Source of the DNA: Clostridia bacterium | GTDB taxonomy: Bacteria > Bacillota > Clostridia > Oscillospirales > CAG-272 | Assembly: GCA_017522795.1 (NCBI GenBank) | Contig: JAFWXZ010000032.1 | Location: 1 to 63,883 of the forward strand | DNA length: 63,883 nt | Direction of reading: 5' to 3' | Shown: piece by piece, positions 36,832-43,880 of the stretch | Layout of the letters: each line of letters starts with the position of its first letter | Position numbering within the stretch: the first letter of the stretch is position 1 | The notes under the pieces: model-generated | What the model saw: only the letters and a program-made list of their open reading frames with translations | Told to the model about the DNA's origin: nothing | The model's database searches: none | Translations under genes and position numbers: made by a program

Positions 36832-37332
36832 TTACAAATCCACAGAGGAATTGTTGTCCGAAAAGGATATGTGCGCTAGTGACAGCGCTCCTCGATAGAA
36901 GGTGACCGATGCCTTGACACCGTCGGGAAGTCTAAGCTCTATAACTCGCTCGTGGAAAAGTCTGTCAGCTTCATCGCCATTCAGATAAACGATACAACGA
37001 AGCATACCTCGATAGACGGTTATGTAATTCCCGTTTACCTCCGCGGTAGCAAATCTTGAAAAAGCAAGATCCAAAAGCAAAATAACGGGAGTCATCACAG
37101 CGCACCAAACGCCGATCACCACTCCAAAAACATAATCATTGTTATATGTGACGGTCTCGTAGGTAAAGATTCCGCTGCCGTGTACTGTCACCTCACGGCT
37201 CGCCTCTCTGAGAGAATGAAAAACGATAGCGATAGTCGCAAACACGACGATCAGGGCAGCCATAATTACTCTGCGGATTATTAAATTTTTTCTGAGGTTT
37301 TTCTCGAGTGCCTCAACCTTTTCTCTGTTCAT
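36832..37332 (-). CDS. Small membrane protein with a PH-like C-terminus
   Basis: The 166-residue protein has two TM segments (about 17-40 and 68-90) and a 75-residue soluble end whose strands (GNYITVYRGMLRCIVYLNG, RVIELRLPDGVKASVTFYRG) resemble small PH-like membrane-associated domains; this is a weak impression. Its promoter is of the same TTTACT type as those of the cotJC array, but the gene is less AT-rich than the array genes and may be original to the locus. Confidence 0.7.
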   Translation of the reverse strand: MNREKVEALEKNLRKNLIIRRVIMAALIVVFATIAIVFHSLREASREVTVHGSGIFTYETVTYNNDYVFGVVIGVWCAVMTPVILLLDLAFSRFATAEVNGNYITVYRGMLRCIVYLNGDEADRLFHERVIELRLPDGVKASVTFYRGALSLAHISFSDNNSSVDL

Positions 37333-37358
37333 AACGGTTCCTTTGAAGTTTTTTATAT

Positions 37359-37387
37359 ATTATAACACGGCAAAAATAAAAAGTAAA
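37359..37387 (-). promoter_or_regulatory. Promoter of the gene at 36832
   Basis: On the minus strand TTTACT, 17 bp and TATAAT. Confidence 0.8.
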
Positions 37388-37428
37388 TATAGTTATAAAA
37401 ATTTACATAATTATAAAAGGATTATAAA

Positions 37429-37458
37429 AGGACGACTCGGATTTCTGAGCCGCCCTGT
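37429..37458 (-). terminator. Array terminator E
   Basis: On the minus strand AGGGCGGCTC...GAGTCGTCCT, a 10-bp stem using two G-U pairs around an AGAAATCC loop. It belongs to the same family as the four hairpins at 37884-39775 and follows the last array gene. Confidence 0.8.
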
Positions 37459-37473
37459 TTTATGATGTTTGGC

Positions 37474-37824
37474 TCAACTATACTTACTATGTAACACCTT
37501 TATAACATTAATTAAAGTATTATATACTTGATCACTGCTACTCAAAGGATAGGTCATTCTATCATGATTACAGGAATCATACGAAATGACAAATTTATCG
37601 GGATAAATCTCTACGTCAACGCGATACGCCTGATATTTACCATGTACTCTTATGTATTTGTCGTTATCAGAACAATTAGTACGGATAGATATGACTCTTA
37701 TTTTTTCACTTTTAAATTCGCTTTTTAATTTGCCGCTTAAATAATCGAGTAGTAAATAGTCAAAAGCATTTTTATTTTTGTCTACTTTTCTCAAATACGA
37801 TCTAATTTTGCTTTTTTCAAACAT
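37474..37824 (-). CDS. Array gene 4: small soluble protein
   Basis: The 116-residue protein has no TM segment or signal. A charged helical start (KSKIRSYLRKVDKNKNAFDY) precedes several strands (KIRVISIRTN, YRVDVEIYPDKFVISYDS). I do not recognise it. The gene is clearly AT-rich. It is the last of four small genes behind cotJC and has its own TTGACT-17-TATAAT promoter fused to hairpin D. An orphan immunity or accessory function is possible but unproven. Confidence 0.65.
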   Translation of the reverse strand: MFEKSKIRSYLRKVDKNKNAFDYLLLDYLSGKLKSEFKSEKIRVISIRTNCSDNDKYIRVHGKYQAYRVDVEIYPDKFVISYDSCNHDRMTYPLSSSDQVYNTLINVIKVLHSKYS

Positions 37825-37855
37825 ATGAACTCTTCCTTAAATAATTGGTAAATTG

Positions 37856-37911
37856 ATTATATCATAGCGAAATGCAAAAGTCAAGGACGGCTCGATTTCT
37901 CGGGCCGCCCT
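37856..37911 (-). promoter_or_regulatory. Terminator-promoter junction D
   Basis: On the minus strand the hairpin AGGGCGGCCCGA-GAAA-TCGAGCCGTCCT (37884-37911) runs directly into TTGACT, 17 bp and TATAAT (37856-37884). Compared with hairpins B and C the upper stem has changed on both sides (TTTGA/TCAAA to CCCGA/TCGAG), so pairing is kept. Confidence 0.85.
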
Positions 37912-37923
37912 GTTTTTATTTAG

Positions 37924-37979
37924 TTAGAATTTCTTGTCACGCAGGATGTTAATTGTTTCGTGAGTACAGTCAAACTGAA
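37924..37979 (-). repeat. cotJC tail fragment D
   Basis: Downstream of the gene at 37989, the minus strand reads as the end of a CotJC-like protein: QFDCTHETINILRDKKF and a TAA. It then continues into the same CTAAATAAAAACAGGGCGG spacer that follows the real cotJC. Confidence 0.85.
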
Positions 37980-37988
37980 GTATTGCTA

Positions 37989-38393
37989 TCATCTGGCTTT
38001 CTTAAAAAGTGTTTTCTTTAGATAAGCTCGGATGCGTTTCCAATATATTATAACAAGTATTGAACCTATTTCTAATATGATTGCAATTATCAAAAGTAAA
38101 AATCCTATTGTATTTATGAAGAACATATGATAGGCTAGTATGAGAGAAATTCCCTGCACTCCTACCCACTCCATAAGTATACCGCCTGCTGAGAAATCAT
38201 TTAAATTAACATCTCTCATTATCTTATTTACACCTAATAATGCCATCGGAATAGACGCAATACTAGCAAATATGATTATGTTAATATCCTTAGATTCTAT
38301 ATACAAGAAAATGAATGCAATCCAACCATTGATTAACAAAAAAATCCATCCTAAAATTTTAAGAAGCAAGTTCGTGGTTAATCTTGTTTTCAT
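37989..38393 (-). CDS. Array gene 3: four-TM membrane protein
   Basis: The 134-residue protein has four predicted TM segments (about 10-30, 36-55, 68-88, 92-115) and a basic C-terminal tail (KRIRAYLKKTLFKKAR), so both ends are probably cytoplasmic. I do not recognise it. It is AT-rich, has a GGGAGGTG ribosome site and its own promoter at junction C. Tail fragment D follows its stop. Confidence 0.7.
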   Translation of the reverse strand: MKTRLTTNLLLKILGWIFLLINGWIAFIFLYIESKDINIIIFASIASIPMALLGVNKIMRDVNLNDFSAGGILMEWVGVQGISLILAYHMFFINTIGFLLLIIAIILEIGSILVIIYWKRIRAYLKKTLFKKAR

Positions 38394-38418
38394 TTGTGAA
38401 CACCTCCCATTTTTCTAT

Positions 38419-38474
38419 ATTATACCACACCCCACATAAAAAAGCAAGGACGATTTGATCTCTCAAACCGCCCT
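38419..38474 (-). promoter_or_regulatory. Terminator-promoter junction C
   Basis: On the minus strand hairpin AGGGCGGTTTGA-GAGA-TCAAATCGTCCT (38447-38474) is followed by TTGCTT, 17 bp and TATAAT (38419-38447). Confidence 0.85.
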
Positions 38475-38482
38475 GTTTTTTT

Positions 38483-38537
38483 CCTCATCCGTCATACTCG
38501 CAATGCTCGTATGCCTCCTTCCCCAACAGGGAAGGCT
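38483..38537. repeat. REP-like element inside tail unit C
   Basis: CCTCATCCGTCAT, a dyad (ATACTCGCAATGCTCGTAT) and CCTTCCC-CAACA-GGGAAGG, the same family as 13461-13507. It interrupts the conserved spacer between cotJC tail C and hairpin C, which is continuous in units B and D. Confidence 0.85.
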
Positions 38538-38540
38538 TAT

Positions 38541-38596
38541 TTAGAATTTCTTGTCACTTAGGATATTCATAGCTTCGCCAATACAGTCAACATGAG
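38541..38596 (-). repeat. cotJC tail fragment C
   Basis: On the minus strand it reads HVDCIGEAMNILSDKKF and TAA in the CotJC frame. Most differences from fragment B are synonymous (ATC/ATT, GCA/GCT, AAC/AAT, TTG/CTA). Confidence 0.85.
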
Positions 38597-38604
38597 GTGT
38601 TTTA

Positions 38605-39105
38605 TCATTTCTTCACATTTACGTAAGTGATCTCTACACTACTACATCCAAAATGGTTTATCATTAATTTATACAGCTTCCCCTCTCTTGTCATTGGTTT
38701 AGGTTTTTTTCTAATTTTACCTATTATCCATTCTATAAAACTAAAAAGCTTAATCAAACAAAAAAGCGGAAAGAAAATAATTGTAAACAGTACTTCTATT
38801 ACTTTATCTCTCACCTTGGCTTTCGAATCTCTAGTATCTTCCGGACCAATATATTGAATCGTTCCAACGAGCTCTATTCTGTCATCGAACTCCCAAATAT
38901 CAGGAATAAACCAATATCCCCCACTATGTCCCGCACGTTCAATACCAAATCCTATTTTGTTATCAATAGTGCTTATTATATAGTTTTCAATTTGAAAATC
39001 CCCTTTAGGATTAATACTTATCCTTTTGTCAGGAGAACCGTAACGGCAGTGATTTATAAACATTTCTTTTGTTCCATTGTAACAAAATCTGTATTCTTTA
39101 TCCAT
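38605..39105 (-). CDS. Array gene 2: protein with one C-terminal TM region
   Basis: The 166-residue protein has a soluble N-terminal domain of about 105 residues, aromatic and strand-rich (YRFCYNGTKEMFINHCR, GGYWFIPDIWEFDDRIEL). A TM region lies at about 106-130, followed by a basic tail. I do not recognise it. AT-rich, with an AAGGAG ribosome site and promoter at junction B. Tail fragment C follows the stop after 8 bp. Confidence 0.7.
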   Translation of the reverse strand: MDKEYRFCYNGTKEMFINHCRYGSPDKRISINPKGDFQIENYIISTIDNKIGFGIERAGHSGGYWFIPDIWEFDDRIELVGTIQYIGPEDTRDSKAKVRDKVIEVLFTIIFFPLFCLIKLFSFIEWIIGKIRKKPKPMTREGKLYKLMINHFGCSSVEITYVNVKK

Positions 39106-39130
39106 ATACTTTCTCCTTGTTTTTTCTTAT

Positions 39131-39188
39131 ATTATACCACACCAAAGCGAAAAAGTAAATAGGACGATTTGATTTCTCAAACCGCCCT
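39131..39188 (-). promoter_or_regulatory. Terminator-promoter junction B
   Basis: On the minus strand hairpin AGGGCGGTTTGA-GAAA-TCAAATCGTCCT (39161-39188) is followed by TTTACT, 17 bp and TATAAT (39131-39159). The G-U pairs make the stem perfect only on the minus strand. Confidence 0.87.
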
Positions 39189-39200
39189 GTTTTTATTTAG

Positions 39201-39257
39201 TTAGAATTTCTTGTCTCGCAAGATGTTCATTGCTTCGCCGATACAGTCAATATGAAG
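39201..39257 (-). repeat. cotJC tail fragment B
   Basis: On the minus strand it reads HIDCIGEAMNILRDKKF and TAA. The true CotJC ends HFQRFGEAMNILRDKNF. An in-frame TAG just upstream shows the fragment is not itself part of a longer gene. Confidence 0.87.
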
Positions 39258-39276
39258 TAATGTTGTTCGCTAAAAA

Positions 39277-39684
39277 TCATTTATACCTTTTATCAAATCT
39301 ATAAATTCTATATGAGTTTTGCTGTAGCCTTAAATAGATTCCTAATACAAGTTTTATTAATCCAAACAAAACCAACAAAATAGTGACTGCCTTGATTGAA
39401 AAAACGTTAGTTATTACTAAAATAGCATATTGAATAGGGAGAGTAATCAAAAATACAAGGTATAAATTATAAAAGAATTTATACTCCTTGGGATATACAG
39501 TATGTTCATTTATGTAATCAAAAGTGAATCGATCAAAAAATGACTTCGAACTATGTATCTTTTTAGCACTTTTCCTATTTCTTTTTGACAATAAGAAGCT
39601 AAAAAGCAGACCACGAAAATCCACGAATATGATTATATCTAAAAGAACTAAAAGTATATATAAAACGAGGATTATTTCATTCAT
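39277..39684 (-). CDS. Array gene 1: small membrane protein
   Basis: The ATG at 39684 has AAAGGAGC 9 nt upstream; an upstream ATG lies before this ribosome site. The 135-residue protein has TM segments at about 3-30, 72-92 and 98-118, with a basic loop (LSKRNRKSAKKIHSSKS) between the first two. I do not recognise it. It is AT-rich. It is the first gene after cotJC and uses the promoter at junction A. Confidence 0.7.
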   Translation of the reverse strand: MNEIILVLYILLVLLDIIIFVDFRGLLFSFLLSKRNRKSAKKIHSSKSFFDRFTFDYINEHTVYPKEYKFFYNLYLVFLITLPIQYAILVITNVFSIKAVTILLVLFGLIKLVLGIYLRLQQNSYRIYRFDKRYK

Positions 39685-39719
39685 TGATAAATTGCTCCTT
39701 TCCATTCATTTTCAATTAT

Positions 39720-39775
39720 ATTATACCACACCATAACGAAAAAGTAAAGAGCGATTTGATTTCTCAAACCGCCCT
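39720..39775 (-). promoter_or_regulatory. Terminator-promoter junction A (after cotJC)
   Basis: On the minus strand hairpin AGGGCGGTTTGA-GAAA-TCAAATCGCTCT (39748-39775) ends the cotJABC operon and runs into TTTACT, 17 bp and TATAAT (39720-39748). Confidence 0.87.
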
Positions 39776-39787
39776 GTTTTTATTTAG

Positions 39788-40345
39788 TTAGAAATTCTTA
39801 TCTCTCAGGATGTTCATCGCTTCTCCGAAGCGCTGGAAGTGGACGATCTCGCGCTGGCGGAGAAATTTGATGGCGTCGTTGACGTCGGGATCATCGGAGA
39901 GGCGGAGAATGTTATCGTACATTGCTCTTGCCTTCTGCTCTGCCGCAAGGTCCTCGTGGATCGAGGCGAGGGCGTCCTCCTTAGAGGCTATAGATGCCGC
40001 ATTAAAGGGCATTCCCGATGCGGATGCGGGGAATATGCCTGCGCCGTGGTCGACGTAATACTTATCAAATCCGCCTGCGATAATCTCGTCGGGAGTGAGA
40101 TTTCGTGTAAGCTGATAAACAATGCTGGCTACCATCTCCTGATGGCCCATTTCTTCTGTTCCGACATCGGTCAGGATGCCCACTACTTTTCCGTCGGGCA
40201 TAGTGTAGCGCTGGTTAAGATAGCGCATTGCCGCGCCCGTTTCACCGTCGGGACCGCCGAGTGCAGTAATTATAATGCTCGCAAGACGAGGATTAGGACG
40301 CTCGATCTTTACGGGATGCTGAAGCTGCTTCTGATATATCCACAT
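39788..40345 (-). CDS. cotJC: Spore coat protein CotJC, manganese catalase-like
   Basis: The 185-residue protein belongs to the di-manganese catalase fold. It has the family opening (QKQLQHPVKIERPNPRLASI), GGPDGETGAAMRYLNQRYTMP, and the metal-binding Glu/His set in TDVGTEEMGHQEMV. A second Glu pair lies in HEDLAAEQKARAMYD, and REIVHFQRFGEAMN ends the bundle. CotJC is incorporated in the coat and may remove peroxide. It closes the cotJABC operon. Its 3' end is the sequence repeated three times downstream. Confidence 0.95.
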   Translation of the reverse strand: MWIYQKQLQHPVKIERPNPRLASIIITALGGPDGETGAAMRYLNQRYTMPDGKVVGILTDVGTEEMGHQEMVASIVYQLTRNLTPDEIIAGGFDKYYVDHGAGIFPASASGMPFNAASIASKEDALASIHEDLAAEQKARAMYDNILRLSDDPDVNDAIKFLRQREIVHFQRFGEAMNILRDKNF

Positions 40346-40346
40346 A

Positions 40347-40799
40347 CTATCTGTCCCCCTCTCTCATAAAGTCGCCTGCCTGCTGCCAGGGCCAGGGGCC
40401 GTCTACCCAATGCCACTGATCGGTGCTGACGTTGCCCATAGCGGTCAGAGGTCCTACGGTGTTCTCGTACTCCTCGGTGAGCCTTTTCAGCTCCTCGACG
40501 GTCTGATAATAGTAATCAAGCGCCGTGCGGCATCTGGGGTGGGTATCAAGATAAAGCTCAAGCTCTACCTTTACGAAGCAGAGCGCACGGATCTGCTCGG
40601 CAAGACTGCCCGAAAGAGCCGCGCCGTTTGCATTTCTGCCACCTCTGCCGTTTCCATTCGGGGCGGTATAGCCGCCGTTCATATTGGTGCCGTTATAGTT
40701 GGTACCGTTCATGTCGGTGCGACCGCCTGTGCCGTTGTTTGTAACACCGCCAACGCGACCGTTCATATTGTTCATACCATTATTTCTCGCTCTATTCAC
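40347..40799 (-). CDS. cotJB: Spore coat protein CotJB with Asn/Gly-rich N-terminal extension
   Basis: I start at GTG 40799, which overlaps the cotJA stop (GTGAATAG) and has GGAGG 9 nt upstream; the product has 150 residues. The last 85 residues are the CotJB domain (IRALCFVKVELELYLDTHP, ALDYYYQTVEELKRL, then HWVDGPWPWQ). The first 60 or so are low-complexity Asn, Gly and Thr with VGGVTNNGTGG, echoing the CotJA N-terminus. B. subtilis CotJB lacks such an extension. Coat cross-linking or packing is a possible role. Confidence 0.9.
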   Translation of the reverse strand: MNRARNNGMNNMNGRVGGVTNNGTGGRTDMNGTNYNGTNMNGGYTAPNGNGRGGRNANGAALSGSLAEQIRALCFVKVELELYLDTHPRCRTALDYYYQTVEELKRLTEEYENTVGPLTAMGNVSTDQWHWVDGPWPWQQAGDFMREGDR

Positions 40800-41130
40800 G
40801 ACCGTACACCTCCATAGGCTTATACAGCTCCTCAAAGAGCGTGCCGTGCCTTAACGCATCGTTTGCCGAATAGAGCATACGAAAGACCTGGTCGGGAGCG
40901 TAGACGTAGGCGAGAGGCATTCTGTCAAGGCAGGTTCCTGTGCCGCCGCAGGCGTGGTTTCCCTGAACACCGCCGACAGTGCCGTTATTGCCACCGCAGC
41001 CGCCCATACCGTTGTTTCCTCCGCAACCGTTGCCACAGCCGTTTCCGCAACCGCCGTCGCCCGTGTTGCCGCCCATATCGGTCACGCCGCCAACAGAGCC
41101 GTTCGGATATCCGTTTTCATTTTTATCCAT
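40792..41130 (-). CDS. cotJA: Spore coat associated protein CotJA with Gly/Cys-rich extension
   Basis: The C-terminal 45 residues (PLAYVYAPDQVFRMLY, ALRHGTLFEELYKPMEVY) are the CotJA domain. The N-terminal 65 residues are Gly, Asn and Cys-rich (GCGNGCGNGCGG) and share VGGVTDMGG with the CotJB extension. CotJA is needed for CotJC assembly in Bacillus. AAGGAAA precedes the start. The gene ends in TAG and overlaps cotJB. Transcription would be by mother-cell SigE by analogy; I could not identify a convincing SigE promoter in the 80-bp gap. Confidence 0.9.
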   Translation of the reverse strand: MDKNENGYPNGSVGGVTDMGGNTGDGGCGNGCGNGCGGNNGMGGCGGNNGTVGGVQGNHACGGTGTCLDRMPLAYVYAPDQVFRMLYSANDALRHGTLFEELYKPMEVYGRE

Positions 41131-41212
41131 TTTTTACTGTTTTCCTTGTTGTTTTTGCGGTCAATTATTAAACAAACCGCTATAAGCATTATACGGTTTT
41201 CGCCAAAATTTG

Positions 41213-41848
41213 CTACTCTGAGATACCCCGCCGCATAAGGCTGAATGAGAGAAAAAGGATAATTGAAAACACGGAAAAACCGCATAGGAGAATTGCCCTG
41301 CCTGTCAGAACGGAGTTTGCGCCAAGCAAAGCAAAAACCGAGTACTGCAGATTGAAAACGGACATAAGCGAGGTGGACAAAGAGATGCTGCGCGCGGTGA
41401 AATAAAGGTGATTCTCACCGTCGCGGTGGCGGCGCAGGTCCATGAACGATCGGGTGACCGAATATACGGTAAACGCGAGAAAGCCAAGCAAGATCAGCCC
41501 CGAATAGCTGGCGTAGCTACCGCGGCGAATGGAATACAGCATTATAGAGGCAGATGCAAGGTCGAGAAGCAGAAGCAAAATACCTACGCGAAGGCAGATA
41601 CGCCGTCCGTTTGCTTCATCCGCGCGGGTGCGTCCTACAGTGAGCAGATATAGTCTGATGATTATCAGCATAAGGTGATAAACCGTCAGTGTTGCAGACC
41701 AGATGCTGTGATAGAGGATAGCTGATGCGGCATTGGTGGCAATGTATAGGAAATTCATAAAAGAACCGCCGAGAAGAACGATAATGATTCTGGCAGTAGG
41801 ATTTTCTATGAAAAGATTAAAACAACTCAATAATTTATCTTTTTTCAT
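41213..41848 (-). CDS. Polytopic membrane protein of unknown function
   Basis: The 211-residue protein has six or so TM segments (about 18-40, 48-68, 84-104, 112-132, 152-175, 180-203) and basic loops (RHRDGENH). I do not recognise the family. It is upstream of cotJA in the same direction, with 82 bp between them, and could be co-expressed during sporulation, but nothing in its sequence proves it. Confidence 0.72.
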   Translation of the reverse strand: MKKDKLLSCFNLFIENPTARIIIVLLGGSFMNFLYIATNAASAILYHSIWSATLTVYHLMLIIIRLYLLTVGRTRADEANGRRICLRVGILLLLLDLASASIMLYSIRRGSYASYSGLILLGFLAFTVYSVTRSFMDLRRHRDGENHLYFTARSISLSTSLMSVFNLQYSVFALLGANSVLTGRAILLCGFSVFSIILFLSFSLMRRGISE

Positions 41849-41898
41849 AGGATTATTTTGCCCGTAGATAAAATTATTATTTACATCGCGGCTTTTTC

Positions 41899-41927
41899 TT
41901 GACTTAAAGGATAAAATATATTATAAT
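41899..41927 (+). promoter_or_regulatory. Promoter of DUF4416-glyA
   Basis: TTGACT, 17 bp and TATAAT, 22 nt before the ATG at 41950. An ATG at 41926 lies inside the -10 box and cannot be the start. Confidence 0.85.
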
Positions 41928-41949
41928 GTATAAGAAAGGCGGTGAAGCT

Positions 41950-42492
41950 ATGGGCGCGGTATATGAATTTGAAAAGGAAAAAATGATAATAGGCGTGATC
42001 TATCACGACAGAGCCCTGCTTCAACGCGCGATAGAGATACTTACCGCGGAGTTTGGCGAGATCGAGGCGGAGAGCGAGGAGTTTTCTTTTTCGAAGGAGT
42101 TCTCCACCTACTACGACAAGGAGCTGGGTGGCGAGGGTCTACGAAGGATCCTAAGCTTCAAGGAGCTTATAGATCCCGCAAGGCAGTCGGAGATCAAGCT
42201 TCGCACAAATGCCATTGAGCTTGAGCTTTCTCCCGAGGGAAGCAGGGTAATCAATCTTGACCCGGGCTTTATAAACCACGGCAGACTTATGCTTGCTACC
42301 ACGAAGGAAACAGGCTTTCGCGTTCCGCTGACAGACGGAATATATACCGAGCTGACGCTGTTCTGGGCAAGGGGCGGATGGCAGAAATTTCCCTGGACGT
42401 ACAGGGATTATCAGTCCGAGCGAGTGCAGAATTTTATCACTGAGGTAAGACGCACTTATTTAGCTCAAAGACGCGAAAAATCAGGCAAATAA
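41950..42492 (+). CDS. DUF4416 family protein
   Basis: The 180-residue protein resembles the DUF4416 family: SEEFSFSKEFSTYYDKELG near 47-65, RTNAIELELS, NLDPGFINHGRLMLATTK and RGGWQKFPWTYRDYQ near the end. Members occur in anaerobic Firmicutes and deltaproteobacteria, and their function is unknown. It precedes glyA by 59 bp in one transcript. Confidence 0.88.
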   Translation: MGAVYEFEKEKMIIGVIYHDRALLQRAIEILTAEFGEIEAESEEFSFSKEFSTYYDKELGGEGLRRILSFKELIDPARQSEIKLRTNAIELELSPEGSRVINLDPGFINHGRLMLATTKETGFRVPLTDGIYTELTLFWARGGWQKFPWTYRDYQSERVQNFITEVRRTYLAQRREKSGK

Positions 42493-42551
42493 TATAACAA
42501 AACAATGATAAACCGCGATTTTTGTCGCAAAAAACAGGAGAAAACAAAGAA

Positions 42552-43796
42552 ATGAGAGATTACGGTCTTATAAGAGAAAACGACCCCCGTCTGTTCGATG
42601 CTATCACCAAGGAGACCGATAGGCAGAGAAATAAAATAGAGCTTATCGCTTCGGAGAATTTTGTTTCCGAGGTGGTGATGGAGGCGAACGGCACTACCCT
42701 TACCAACAAGTATGCCGAGGGTTATCCAGGCAGAAGATACTACGGCGGCTGTGAGCACGTGGACACCGTTGAATCAATTGCTATAGAGCGCGCGAAGGAG
42801 CTTTTCGGCGCGGGGTATGCCAACGTACAGCCACACTCGGGAGCGCAGGCAAATATGGCTGTGTTCTTTGCACTGCTTGAGCCCGGCGATACTATTCTTT
42901 CCATGAACCTTGCCCACGGCGGTCATCTCAGCCACGGCTCACCCGTAAACATTTCGGGAAAATACTGGAAGATCGTGCCCTACGGTGTCACACGCGAGGG
43001 TGGAGTGATAGATTACGACGAGGTTAGACGTCTTGCACTTGAAAGCAAGCCTAAAATGATCCTTGCAGGTGCTTCTGCATACCCGAGAGTGATAGATTTT
43101 AAGAAATTCCGTGAAATTGCCGACGAGGTAGGCGCATATTTAATGGTTGATATGGCTCATATCGCAGGTTTAGTTGCCGCGGGAGAGCATCCGTCGCCTA
43201 TTCCCTATGCTCACGTGACAACAACTACCACTCATAAGACTCTCAGAGGCCCGAGAGGAGGTCTGATTTTGTCAAATGATGAGGAAATCGCTAAAAAAAT
43301 CGATAAATCTATCTTCCCGGGTACTCAAGGCGGCCCACTTATGCACACAATAGCGGCAAAAGCTGTCTGCTTCGGCGAGGCTTTGAAGCCTGAATTCAAG
43401 ATTTATGCGAAAAATGTGATTAAGAACTGCTCAGCACTTGCCGACGAGCTTGTAAAGGAAGGCTTCAAGCTTGTCTCGGGCGGCACGGACAATCATCTGC
43501 TGCTTCTTGACCTGACGGGAATGACTGTGGATACTGGTAAGGAAGCCGAGCATCTTCTTGACGAGGTAGGAATAACCTGCAACAAAAATGCGATTCCCTT
43601 CGATACGCAGAAGCCCTTTGTCACCAGCGGCTTGCGCCTTGGCTCTGCGGCTGTGACCACAAGAGGCTTTGTGGAAGAGGATATGCGCGAGGTAGCAAGG
43701 ATAATCGCCATAACATTAAAGGACTATGAAAACAAGTCTGAGGAAGCAAAGATGCGTGTAAACGCCCTCTGCAAAAAGTATCCTCTGTACGAGTAA
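42552..43796 (+). CDS. glyA: Serine hydroxymethyltransferase
   Basis: A PLP enzyme that interconverts serine and glycine with tetrahydrofolate, feeding one-carbon units to purines, dTMP and formyl-Met. The start at 42552 has CAGGAG 9 nt upstream; 414 residues is the usual size. [11 protein letters not shown] opens the active site, [14 protein letters not shown] is the PLP-contact helix, and Lys229 in [14 protein letters not shown] forms the Schiff base. A strong terminator follows. Confidence 0.98.
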   Translation: MRDYGLIRENDPRLFDAITKETDRQRNKIELIASENFVSEVVMEANGTTLTNKYAEGYPGRRYYGGCEHVDTVESIAIERAKELFGAGYANVQPHSGAQANMAVFFALLEPGDTILSMNLAHGGHLSHGSPVNISGKYWKIVPYGVTREGGVIDYDEVRRLALESKPKMILAGASAYPRVIDFKKFREIADEVGAYLMVDMAHIAGLVAAGEHPSPIPYAHVTTTTTHKTLRGPRGGLILSNDEEIAKKIDKSIFPGTQGGPLMHTIAAKAVCFGEALKPEFKIYAKNVIKNCSALADELVKEGFKLVSGGTDNHLLLLDLTGMTVDTGKEAEHLLDEVGITCNKNAIPFDTQKPFVTSGLRLGSAAVTTRGFVEEDMREVARIIAITLKDYENKSEEAKMRVNALCKKYPLYE

Positions 43797-43844
43797 TTTT
43801 GGCATCAATAAAATTAAGATTGGCATTTAAATAAAAAGAAAACC

Positions 43845-43880
43845 AAAAAGCTATCCGATATAGTTTCGGATAGCTTTTTC
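43845..43880 (+). terminator. Terminator of glyA
   Basis: AAAAAGCTATCCGA-TATAGTT-TCGGATAGCTTTTT, a 14-bp perfect stem. Confidence 0.93.

Noticed and set aside
37429-39775. CRISPR or simple duplicated gene family behind cotJC
   Set aside because: The intervals are different protein genes, not short spacers, and the genes do not resemble each other; only the flanks repeat.
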